From assembly GCF_000002995.4 (NCBI RefSeq), contig NW_025062475.1, positions 12,804,687 through 12,868,686 on the forward strand: 64,000 nt of DNA. Reading direction: 5' to 3'. Made by a program: the position numbers and the translations under genes. Shown here one piece after another: positions 38,701 to 50,114 of this stretch (positions are counted from its first letter, which is position 1; every line of letters starts with the position of its first letter). A model generated the notes under the pieces. The model saw only the letters and a list, made by a program, of their open reading frames with translations, had not been told where the DNA came from and did not search any database. This DNA comes from Brugia malayi (lineage: Eukaryota > Nematoda > Chromadorea > Rhabditida > Onchocercidae).

Positions 38701-39512
38701 TTCCTAATCTTAAATTTAAAAATTAAACTCACCATTGCTCATAAAGTTTGCTCACATGCATATTGATGCATTATGCAGTTCTCATGTTAGTAGCATTTCT
38801 TGAATAATATTATTTCACTTTTTTATAGATGAGCTTAACCGATTTAAATCAAATCATCATGAAGTAGAAACTGCTATGAAAATAATACAGTAATTGCCGA
38901 CATAGATGCAATGTAACTTCCATATGACACTTTTGAAACAGAAAATTGGTCATACCTACCTTGTCAACGTAAAGGAAAAAAAAAGAAACCAAAAGTATTA
39001 ACCGTTTCTTCAGTCCCCATTGTATAGGTTTTACCGCTACCCGTTTGTCCATAAGCAAGAATCGTACAGTTATATCCTTAATTTACAATTAATCGATTTT
39101 TCTATGAAAGAATTTTATCACACAAACACAAAAAATTAAGTTATAATCTGTTTTCAAAATAAACTGAGTGAATGGAAGAGACATGGTACTACCATCAAAA
39201 ATTTTTTCCAGTAATGGGGCAGCACACTCGTCGTATATTATTTCTTGTGATGTAGTAGGGTCGAAGACGCTGTCGAACGTGAACATTTTACCATTTATCG
39301 ATATCTAAACAAATAATTCAGTATACTTTATTTATACTAGAAAAAAATTACTACCAGTATTTCTTTCCCCTTTCAGTTAGTCTTCAAATGAAAGTACCCA
39401 CCTGACTTTGTTCCACAAAGCACTGAACGCATTCTTGGGAATTTTCTGCCTTTTCACGACTATTAAGTGGTCGAACACGAACGGCAACCCTAACTGGTAT
39501 AACCTCCGACAT
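32719..39512 (-). CDS. klp-19: Chromokinesin, KIF4 family (kinesin-4; KLP-19-like)
   Basis: Plus-end-directed motor acting on chromosomes and the anaphase midzone. There are 23 exons: 39512-39402, 39304-39193, 39076-39003, 38684-38496, 38385-38219, 38131-37920, 37711-37459, 37243-37055, 36984-36879, 36649-36530, 36458-36298, 36194-36050, 35757-35647, 35471-35304, 35118-34966, 34822-34604, 34532-34341, 34266-34114, 33990-33901, 33676-33590, 33516-33401, 33041-32930, 32817-32719; 3339 nt, 1112 aa (human KIF4A 1232). The N-terminal motor starts [15 protein letters not shown], with P-loop GQTGSGKT (84-91), switch I NDKSSRSH and switch [11 protein letters not shown] long coiled coil follows, including the KIF4-type block [20 protein letters not shown]. 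The tail has [10 protein letters not shown], resembling the EWKPTK region, but no KIF4 cysteine-rich domain. The start lies nine bases after a TTTTCAG acceptor. Exons 1 and 14 use GTGGGT donors. The last two exons are the least certain. Confidence 0.94.
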
Positions 39513-40903
39513 TACGTTTGCCTGAAAATTTCGAAGCAAGATATCAAATTTTATTGGGAACTGAAGTAAAAGAAACGAGAATGAAATCGAAAATATGTCA
39601 AAACACAAAAATGAGGTAAACTTAAAAATATGTGAAAATTTTATCGTATAACAAGATTAAAGTGTAGGTAATATATTATGTAAATGTTTCCGGCCTAAAC
39701 ATGATATACGAAAAAGTATCTTTTTCCGTGAGATGAAAAACAACAATCATTGAATAGTTAATTACTACATAACAAATATCTGAATAATTAAACAATAATA
39801 ATAATAACATTCAGGGTGAATACTAGTCAAACAACAAATAGCGTCGGTCATCTGACCAACAGAAGTAACGTAAGATTTACAGTAACACAAAATATTATCT
39901 ATAGTGTAGATTAATACTGCACTTAGAGAATAATCATATTGATGTAAAAAAAAAAGATAACAATACATGTATCATTTACGTGTACGCATTAAAAAAAAAG
40001 TGAATATCATAAAGATAAATGAAAGAGACAATATATTAGAGAAAAAAAGAACAGCAAATATATGTATGAATGAAAGCATATAATTTCATTTTATTACTTT
40101 TATCAAAGATGAAAAAATAAATAAATAAAATAAACGAGTCGTTCAATTCTCCCCCTCATTCCTGAACTAAATAATCTAGTTCAAGTTTAATTTATTTAGG
40201 AAATTTTAAATTTAAAAAAAAAAAATTCTGCGTCACTTTCATATTTAAATTTGTCCTCATCTTTTCAAAAGCCAAAAATATGTAGGAGCATAAAAGCAGC
40301 ATATAAACATCTTTAATATTTCATCCCAACTTTGTAACAAACATTATTAATGATTGAGATAGAAAGGAAAAGGAGAAAGAGGAGGGTGAAAGTATATAAT
40401 TGTGTAAATTGTGTAATATTAAATAGGATGAAATTTTGTAATGACCTAAGTATGACCTTGTAGAAGATTTCATTTACTTTCATCTAAATTACTCAGCTGT
40501 TTCCTTTTTTTTTTTTTGCTTCTTTCTTTCTTTTTTTTTTTTTTTTTGCAAGTGATAAATATTCGAGAAAAAGAAAAAAGAAAAATCCAACTAATTTTTC
40601 AACTTTTTTCTTTTTTACCCTAAAATATAATTGTAATTTTTATAATACTATTTTTGACTTGTATTTTGATTCAACTAATTAAGCAAGAAAAATTCTTCCA
40701 ATAATAATGATAGATTTTATTCATTTCTATTAATGTCAATCTAATTATATGATATGTTTATGTTAGAAGGATTTCTTCTTGTTATCGTTATTGTTTTTGT
40801 TGTTACTGCTATTATTATTGTTATTAATTATTGATACAATTATTGCTACTGTTATGGGTGTGTATGTGTTTATCGATTTGTTGACGCGAAAAAAAAAAAA
40901 ACG
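39513..40903. other. Divergent promoter region between KIF4 and fumarase
   Basis: 1.39 kb separating two head-to-head genes. It contains T runs at 40508-40548 and an ATT/GTT-rich stretch at 40780-40855. No gene or clear TATA box was assigned. The minus ORF at 39765-39968 has no recognisable domain. Confidence 0.5.
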
Positions 40904-43900
40904 ATGCTGGCAAGGATTATATTGGTTGGTGGTGACCGTTTAAATTGCATTTATGGTGTTACTCGCATTAGCAGTGCGTTAGCAGTTGCTCGAGCTGTTA
41001 ATACAATGGTGAAACGAAATATGTCAACAGCAATTCGTAAAGAACGTGACACGTTTGGTGAATTGCAAGTACCAGCAGATCGTTATTATGGAGCGCAAAC
41101 TGCAAGGTTCGTTACTTTTTCTTTTTCTTTTTTTGCTTTGTTTTAATTTCATAGTGTTATTGTTTTGTTTTGTTTTTTTTTTTTTTATTTTTACAAATTT
41201 TGCTGTTATTCCTTTATTTGAATAAACAGAATAAAAAAGAAGAGATAAGAATAGGTGATATGACTTATATTTTAAAAAAGGAGATAGAAAGGCGAGAAAA
41301 ATGACTAATTTTTGTGGAGCTAATATAAGCCTTTTATTGGCTTAATGATAAAAAAAGTGGCTAAATAGTACTATATAAATAATTGAAATCAAGTACTGTT
41401 TAAATAATAGTTGCTTTAATGGTGAAGTAAGATGAAATAATGTTTCTTTTAATATTTGTCATAAATTGAGACAATCTGATGATAAGCGTTTTAAAACATG
41501 AGGAAAGGATGACATACCTCAAAAATGCATAGATACAATTGACAATTATACTGATTGCAGAGACTTTTAAATGAGATGAATTCAAAAAAGATTCAATTTT
41601 TTGGTGATTATATCAAAAATTTTTAAAAAGTGTGAACTTTATTTTTTCTCGGTTACACTGCTGTGTTATTATTATCATTTTTGTTTAATTTAAAGACTCG
41701 AATATACACGATGAACAAACGATTAATTTTAGATCAATGATAAATTTCAAAATTGGTGGTCCAGAAGAACGTATGCCATTACCAGTTATTCATGCATTCG
41801 GTATCTTAAAAAAAGCTGCTGCATTGGTTAACAAAGAATATGGCTTAGATCAAAAAATTGTGGACGCTATTGCAAAAGCTGCAGGTAAGCTTTGTGTGAT
41901 CTTTATCAGTTTTATATTTTTGTTTTCTAAATATTCATTTAATATTTCATAATAATTCAGTAAGCTCCAAATCAAAGAGTTCTCTTAGTCCATTTTGCAT
42001 CGTTCTTTATTATAACTACTTTTTCTTCTGTCATTTTTAGTTTTATGTTAAAAAATGAAAAGCTAATTAGAAATTTGTCGTTAGAGATTATGTCAGTTAT
42101 ATTTTTTGTCTTAAGCAAACTCTTGAAGTTTACCGAGATTATTAACTTTATTATCTCAAACAATTAAATAAAATTAACTTTTTGCTTTGCTAAAGTTCTT
42201 TTTGGTCTTTTCTTTCTTTTTTCTCTGTTCATTACATCGTCTGTGGATCTGCTGATGAAAATAGTAAAGGAGAAATTTTAATTTTATTTTGTCTGTTGAT
42301 AAACTGTAGTGTTATTTAGTGAATCCTCTCTGTCACGTTTGCAATTCCAATGACAAATGATAAAGAAACGATTTCCAATTTTTTTTTACTTGAGCAGGAA
42401 TTATAGGTGCATGTATGCATGAAGTGGTCTGACTTTGGTTTTTTAAGGAATTTACACTGATGAATGGAGTGCCATTCGTTATTATGAATTCTTTCTTTTT
42501 TTTGTTAAATGAAATTTCTTACAGCAATGCCAGATCTTTTTCCTTTTCCGAAAACGCTTAAAAAAGAAAATAAACACTGTTATTTCATATCAAAATTATT
42601 AATTTCAGCAAAAAATGACCAGTATAGTCCATCATTTGACTATCAGTTATATGCATTATCTTTATCTTTAGAATCACATATATCAAAAATTTTCTATCAA
42701 TTATATTTTTCTATATATCTTTGGACATTCATTTGTTAAACATATCAAGACTTGATTGTTTTTCAAACTATGCTTATTTACTTTTTCTTCCTATCGAATT
42801 GAATTATTGTAGATGAAGTCATTGCGGGCAAACTAGATGATCATTTTCCACTGGTGGTTTGGCAAACCGGATCCGGTACACAATCGAACATGAACGTCAA
42901 TGAAGTAATATCGAATCGCGCAATTGAAATGTTAGGCGGTGAATTGGGATCCAAAAAGCCAGTGCATCCAAATGATCATGTGAACATGTCGCAGTCATCG
43001 AATGATACTTATCCGACGGCTATGCACATCGCTGTAGCTAGGTTAATTACTTTATGTTTGTAGTTAGTTTCTTTTTTTTTTTTTTTAACTCATCTATTTT
43101 GTATTTTTAATTTGATTGTATATGGAATTTAGCTTATTTAAAGTTACTTGAAGTTTGGTTACTTTTCAGAATTTCTCTCGAAGCTTATGTTCATTCCTTA
43201 GTTTCGACAATATTAACTTAGTGATGACTAGATGTAGATTTCATTATTTACTAATGATTAAATCATGTCTTGAAATTTCTTTAATGATTGCAACGATCGA
43301 CTATGTATTTCCATATTACAGATTTTCGTGTGTAGGATCTACTTCATTAGTCGATTGCAAACATTTCGATATTTGTATGGTATCATTTTAGAGAGATAAA
43401 TTCTCGTCTGTTACCATCTTTACAACAGTTGCTTGATTCGTTGCACCGAAAATCGAAAGAATTTGAAAACATTATCAAAATTGGCCGTACACATACTCAG
43501 GATGCAGTACCACTTACGCTTGGCCAAGAATTTGGTGGTTATGCGCAGCAGGTCTTTTTATTATTTATAATAAATGTAACATTCATGTAATGAATTCATT
43601 TCATTCAGTGTTAGAGTAAAGAATGTTCCATACAAGTAAAAGGATGTGAAATGAGTAGGTGGAAAATGGTATAGCACGCGTGAAGGATACGCTACCACGT
43701 TTGTACATGCTTGCTGCTGGTGGTACTGCTGTTGGAACTGGTCTTAATACACGAATTGGTTTTGCTGAAAAAATTGCAGCGTATGACTTTTTGTTTTCTT
43801 CAGTAAATTGAAACTAGCAACTAAGTACTTAGCAAACATCTGAAATCTATTTTAAATTGTGTCATATCGAATATAGAGTTTGCGTGCTATGTCAATGTTA

Positions 43901-45154
43901 TATTGTAGCCAAAAATTGTATCGGAATTTTATATATAATATCATTAATTTCTTTTTTTCTTTTGCAGTTTTATGATTATTTCTGTCATCCATCCAACAAG
44001 TTTTTTACCTTATTTAAAAATCTAATTTGAAGTTCCAAAATCATTTTTTTTTTCAAAATCAGGTTTAATCTTTCATGGCTTCCAAAAGCATTTTAGAAAA
44101 ATTGCTGAATTAACTGGTCTGCCGTTCGTTACGGCTCCAAACAAATTTGAAGCATTAGCAGCCCATGATGCAATGGTAGAAGTAAGTTATAATTTGAAAT
44201 CGTATATCGCCATCGCTGATGCGAAAATTTACAAAAAAAATTTAATCTTGTTATATAGTTCGCCTAATATTAAGTGATAGAAAAATAACGTAAATAAACG
44301 AAATTGAATTGGAATTATTTTAAAGGTGCATGGTTCTTTGAACACTATAGCAGCAAGTTTGATGAAAATTGCAAATGATATACGTTTTCTTGGCTCTGGT
44401 CCACGTTGTGGTCTCGGAGAGTTATCACTACCTGAAAACGAGCCTGGAAGTTCTATTATGCCAGGTAAGGTGAATCCTACACAGTGCGAAGCGGTTACCA
44501 TGGTTGCTGCTCAAGTTTTCGGTAATCAGGTATGTATTTTTGCTTAAATAGCTGTCAGTGATCTAAGGATTGTGATTTTTCAAAAATTCCATCAATAATT
44601 TAATAAATTTTAGGTTGCTGTTAGCGTTGGTGGATCAAATGGACACTTTGAATTGAATGTATTCAAACCAATGATTGTTCGCAATGTTCTTCAATCAACT
44701 CGACTCATTGCTGATGCATCTGTATCATTTACAGTTAATTGTGTTGACGGCATTAAAGCAAATAAGGTTGAAAAGCTTTTATACTTTGTGTTTCTGAGTA
44801 TTTACTTACTTAATGATTTAATGAAAGATTATTTGAGCTAATACTACATTCCATTTGTTTTAATAACTTCTAAATCACTTGTTTAAGTGTTGTGAAGTAA
44901 AGAATAACGATTGCTGGTATTTGCTTTTAAAATATTGTCTGCTGCAGGAGAATATTGCAAAAATTTTACGTGAATCGTTGATGTTGGTAACAGCACTGAA
45001 TCCTCATATCGGTTATGACAATGCTGCTAAAATTGCCAAAACGGCTCATAAAAATGGCACTACTCTAAAAGAAGAAGCTATAAAATTGGGAATTTTGACC
45101 GCTGAGCAGTTTGATGAATGGGTACGACCAGAGAAAATGTTAGCACCCAAATAA
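40904..45154 (+). CDS. fum-1: Fumarate hydratase, class II
   Basis: Hydrates fumarate to L-malate in the mitochondrial TCA cycle; class II enzymes are homotetramers. Exons: 40904-41106, 41733-41884, 42813-43041, 43392-43551, 43659-43780, 44097-44181, 44326-44529, 44614-44766, 44948-45154, giving 1515 nt and 504 aa (human 510). Seen in order: [99 protein letters not shown] and the superfamily signature [10 protein letters not shown] (358-367) with its catalytic serine loop. The first 45 or so residues are basic and lack acidic residues apart from one Asp, as in a mitochondrial targeting peptide. Met35 and Met40 (MVKRNMSTA) could start a cytosolic form. AATAAA at 45238 fits the 3' end. Exon 7 has a weak TTAAAG acceptor. 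Confidence 0.97.
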
Positions 45155-45237
45155 GATATTAAGCATAAAAAATATTCCCTGCTAGTTATGGATTTGACTT
45201 AAAACGATGACCACTTATTATTTTTTTTTTTTTTTTT

Positions 45238-45243
45238 AATAAA
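45238..45243 (+). terminator. Poly(A) signal AATAAA of fumarase
   Basis: First canonical AATAAA after the fumarase stop, 84 bases downstream and just after a T run. Confidence 0.6.
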
Positions 45244-47506
45244 AATTGGTTGTCTATTAGTAATTATTCTAAAGACTAGCATTATTTGTTACAATTTTCG
45301 GAATTGTCTTCAACTTCATGAAATCTTTTACGATGCAGAAATTTCAGAGAAATTATTTGAATTCCAATTTTTAATCTCATTAAATCTAATTTTTATTAAG
45401 TTCTTTTGCTGATGAATTGTTTTTCCGTATATTATGTACAGATTATATTTGTGTAGAAAGGTATCATACTATTGCTTGTAGTATATGATTTATGTTATAT
45501 GCATCTGTTTTTGATCATCATTATTCTATAAATAGAAATTTCCAATTGTTCTGCCGAAATGGCATTTAACTTATTGTTCAAGGTTATTGGTTTATTCTAA
45601 TAATAAAAGTTTTCGTCTTTCAAAACTATTTATCAACTGTAAATCAACTGAACCGAGAGCAAGTCTTCAGTGATAATTACATGTTACAAGTTAGACATAA
45701 GCGAACAATTAAAATTTTGCTCAAATTCTAAAGCTTATTACTTGACAGCACAGTTTAAAATGATGTGTCAATTTGTCCAAGTGCTAGTCATTATATTTTT
45801 TCCTTTTTTAAATAATATAAACATAATCATCATTATGCGTCAAGAACAAATCCTTACTGTTGAAAAATACCAACATCATTAAATCTCTTTATTATGGTAA
45901 TAAATTTATAATTTTTCAAATTATCACAAAAAATTATGATTTATGTTATCATTAAAACTAATATGGATATTCACAGCAATATAATTATTGCTTTTTAAAT
46001 TGAAAATCTTTTAAATGTAGCAAGACGAGATTGTTTAAAGTTAATTGAAAAACTTTCACATCAAATGTTATATTTTCCCCTAACATTTGTAATTCATTAA
46101 ATTAAAACGAACAACAGTCACATAGTTGATAAACGATGAATGTAGCAATCAATCGATCAACTAAAACCGATCTAAGATTAACGAACAATTACTGCAATTT
46201 ATCTATCAGCAATATTAGTGATAACTGATTAAAGAATCAAATAATCAATGCCTGTAATTAATAAATGGTATAAATTAATTTATATAATTATGTTTCAAAG
46301 AAAAAATGATATAAATATGATAAAATATCCCAAAAGTGTTATCATTTAAGTAAAGTACAGCTTTAATATTTTATCAAAATGATCCAAATAACGGATATAT
46401 TGAATAGATTGAAAGAAATTAAGTAAAAATCGGAAATGAAATTTAAAATCCAATTCACTTTTGGATGAAGTTTAATATTAGTTTTAAAAAAGAAAAACTG
46501 ATGATATGCTAGTATTAATAATGATTACTATGAAATCATTTAGTAAACTTCCTTATTTCATAGTAACATTAATATTAAAGTATATTGTTGTATGTTTTAA
46601 AAAAAAAAAAAAAAAAGTTAAAAATTTTTAACAATCAAATAATAAAATTTTTGAGTAATTTAAGTAAAATAAAATATGGATGAAGTATATTTTCTGCCAA
46701 TTCATAAACATTTTTATCACTTATAATCATTTTTTATCAGCACCTGCTGTATAATAATTTGCTGAGAAAATTTAATTTTTCAAAGTACTAAACATTTTAT
46801 ATTGGAAAAACTTTTCTTTTTTTTTTTTCTTCCTTTAAATTATTAAATCTTTTTATAATTTATAAGTTATTTCAATCAGTTTTTTATCATTCATCTTTTC
46901 CTTATCAGTAGTTTTCAAAGTGATAACTTTTCTATTATAATGTTTGAAATGTTGTAAAATGTTTCAAAATGTATCCAATTGAGCATTACACCAAATTGTA
47001 AAATTCACGTGTGAATCATGTTTGAAGGATTAATTTCATTTATTGATTTGTTAGAATTGTATAAAATAATAAAAAAAAAAAAAAAAAAAAATTGATGGAA
47101 ATGATTCAGTTATTGATTTCTTATCTATGTGCTATATATATATGAAATAAATTTATAACTTAAATATTATATATAGTGTAATGAGTATAATTTATTGTAT
47201 ATATATACATATATATATTTTAAATATACCGTTATAATTTATTTCAATAACAAATTATTTGATGTCTACTTGATGAAAATTTAATTTGGCAAAATTTTCA
47301 AGGGATTTTTAAAAAAGTACAACAATCATAAATCATCGGCAAATATTAAATCACAATTTACAAGTAGGTCATCGACATTCTCGGGCTATTAACCATTTCC
47401 TCTTATTCACTATTATAATGCTAAAAAAAACAAAAAAAAAAAATGCAAAATTAGGAAAAATGAAATAGTACATATGCAAACGACGATTGCATAGACGAAT
47501 AGAAAA

Positions 47507-47539
<33 letters not shown>

Positions 47540-47555
47540 CATTATTATTATTATT
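47507..47555. repeat. (ATT)n microsatellite
   Basis: About 16 ATT units with one ATC interruption; it produces a poly-Ile shadow ORF on the minus strand. Confidence 0.92.
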
Positions 47556-49279
47556 TCTTGCCTTCTCATTTCTTCATTTTTAATCCTATCTATAATATCT
47601 ATATTTATATATAATATTAATTTTCTTTTTCTATTATTTTAAAAAAAAAAAAATAATTTTTTTTCATTTTAGAAATGATACTATAATAATAATAAACGAA
47701 ATATAATATTTTTGACTAATAAGAGCAAAAATTAACAAGCTAATTTCATTTCAAAACGGAAAATCTTTTTTTTTTTGTTGAACTTTTCTTTTCGCTTTTC
47801 CTTGATGAAAAATGAAATCAAAGTATAAACTTTAGATTTGTTCATTTTTTTCTTTCTTTCTTTTTTTTTTTTTTTAATGTATGATTTTAAAGGAGAAAAA
47901 TAATTTTTTTATTTTTCATTTCTAAAATAGCGGTTAATTTCAATTTCAAACCTTTTCTTTTGATAAAAAAGAAATTGAACATTGAATGTTAATTTGTTAT
48001 GTATTATTTTACAAATGGAAAAGAGGAAAAAAACTTTCTTTCACTTTTTTTTCTTTTTTTTTTTTTTTTGTTAAAATAATAGCACTAATATAATTTGGTG
48101 TTGCGAAAAGAAAAAAAAAAAAATTTGGGATGTAAATTCATTCGAAAAAATTTTTCAGAAGCGAAATTAATCCATTGATTGATCATTCGACTGATTGATT
48201 AATTGATTGATTGTCGACATGCATGCATCACTGATCAAATATTATTTAATTTATTATAAATTAATGAATGTATATTATTACAAAATTATTCATCCAATAT
48301 TAACAATCTCCTATCAGAATGATTAGAAAAATGAAATAAAACATTTAAAAAAAAGTATGTTAATCATATCGAAAATGCTAAAATATTGATTAAAATAATG
48401 CTAAATGATATATTTTATAGAATTAAAGTAAATATCTCCTTTTTTTTTCCCTGGAATAATTTAAATTGTCTGAATACTAAATTTCATTAAATAAAACTGA
48501 TAAGATTGTTAAGTGCTTTTTTTAAAAAAACAAAAACAAAGAAATGAAATGTTATAAAAGTATGTTTAAATAAAAGAGTACAAAATGAACAACTTTATCT
48601 ATTAATGAATAATCAAATAATTTCTTGCACTTGTTTAAAAAAAAAAATGTACTATTTACATTTAAAAAATGCATATATTATTGAATAATACAATAAATGT
48701 TTCTTTTTTTTAAAAAAAAAATAAGGAAACATATTTGCATGTTTTTTTAGTAATTAACTTTTTGCTCTTTAAAAATTAAACAATTTTCAAATAGTTTTCA
48801 ATGAAAACGAAAAGATTCATATAATTCATATAATTTTAATTTAATGAATTAATTTCTCTAATGAATATTCACAATAATTGATTGTTTAATAGCTCTTTTA
48901 TTTTATTTTTTTTAAATCTTTTTTTTTTTTTTTTTTTTAACATAAATCAATCCATTAACAAAATGTAGATATCATAGCACTAATATTAGATATATATATG
49001 TGTATGTAGTATATGTTCATTAATATCTATTAATGTTATAACATTTATCATTCTAAACTAGTACGAGAGCAAATATTTGAATGCAAAATTGTTGCATTCA
49101 TTTGTAACTGTGAAATAAATAATTTAATGAAATGATTTCAAAAAATATACGCACCTAAATTGAAATTTAAATAAAAATTTTGAAGAAATAAGATAAATTT
49201 AATTTTTATATAACAATTATATCTACCTTGGTCATTTCCGCATATTTCTTTTTTTGCTTATTCCTTTTTTTATTTACTG

Positions 49280-49508
49280 ATATACGTATATACGTATTCA
49301 CATACACATATATACACACATACATGCATATACGTATACACATATAATACATAAGGAAGTATATTATTACACAAAAATTTTTCACAGCTATCCTTTAAAA
49401 GTGCAAATAGAAAATGTACCAAATATATTATAGACAGACAAACATACACGTGCGCACACAGACACACACACATACACATATGTATGATACATACGCACAC
49501 ATATGCAG
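49280..49508. repeat. Alternating purine-pyrimidine tracts (TA/CA/CG steps)
   Basis: Two tracts, about 49280-49353 and 49433-49508, are largely alternating purine-pyrimidine (ACATATATACACACATACAT type), including ACGTGCGCACAC. Such tracts can adopt Z-DNA; that property is inferred, not shown. Confidence 0.75.
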
Positions 49509-49542
49509 ATGAATGATTTAGAAAAAAGCTAAAGAGTGGTAG

Positions 49543-49563
49543 ATGGATGGATGGATGGATGGG
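49543..49563. repeat. (GGAT)n microsatellite
   Basis: Five GGAT-type tetranucleotide units directly after the CA-rich tracts. Confidence 0.9.
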
Positions 49564-50114
49564 AAATCAATAAATGTTGAAGGTTTCCAGATGTAAAGCA
49601 CTACATTTTTGCACTACTACATACATCGTCACAATTTCACAAAATTCTTAATTTATTTCAATGACAATGTTTCTTTCCTAATTAGAAGAATTTTCATATT
49701 ATTTATAAATAATATTATTTAAGTTCATTTTATTATACACAAGCCAGTTAATCAACCACACAGTAGAACTAATCAATCAATATACATCGTGATAAAACCA
49801 CAATAAATTCATCCACCTTTTCCTTCTCACACTGAAATTGTACCACTTTTTTTTTTTCTTTTGTTTCATAATTATTGATATATCATTGTAACAAAACCAT
49901 CGTAGCATTACATCACATTTCTTTTTTTTCCTGCGTTTGGATTGAGTGATGGGAATTAAATTGGGGAGGAATGTGTGCATGTTTTGTAGGAGATTTATGG
50001 ATTGTTATTACTTTTTTTCTGATAAGTTGTATGCAATTTGTTATCAAACATTTATTTTTTATTATGTGTACATGTATTTAATATAATTTGGTATAATTAA
50101 AGTGAGATATCAAA

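Larger units (their letters stand above)
45244..50114. other. Gene-poor AT-rich region between fumarase and cct-5
   Basis: About 4.9 kb with no supportable gene on either strand. It holds poly(A)/poly(T) runs (for example 46600-46616, 47070-47090, 48050-48070, 48920-48940), an ATT array (47507-47555), TA and CA-type alternating tracts (49280-49353 and 49433-49508) and a GGAT array. Small ORFs here are low-complexity translations. The cct-5 promoter should lie at its right end. Confidence 0.6.

Noticed and set aside
31350..39512. KIF4 and polymerase theta as a trans-spliced operon
   Set aside because: Same strand and an SL-type acceptor before polymerase theta, but the gap is about 1.4 kb and no SL2-type evidence can be read from sequence; left as an open possibility, not a call.
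44229..44501. 90-aa minus-strand ORF
   Set aside because: Antisense of fumarase exon 7, which carries the [10 protein letters not shown] signature.
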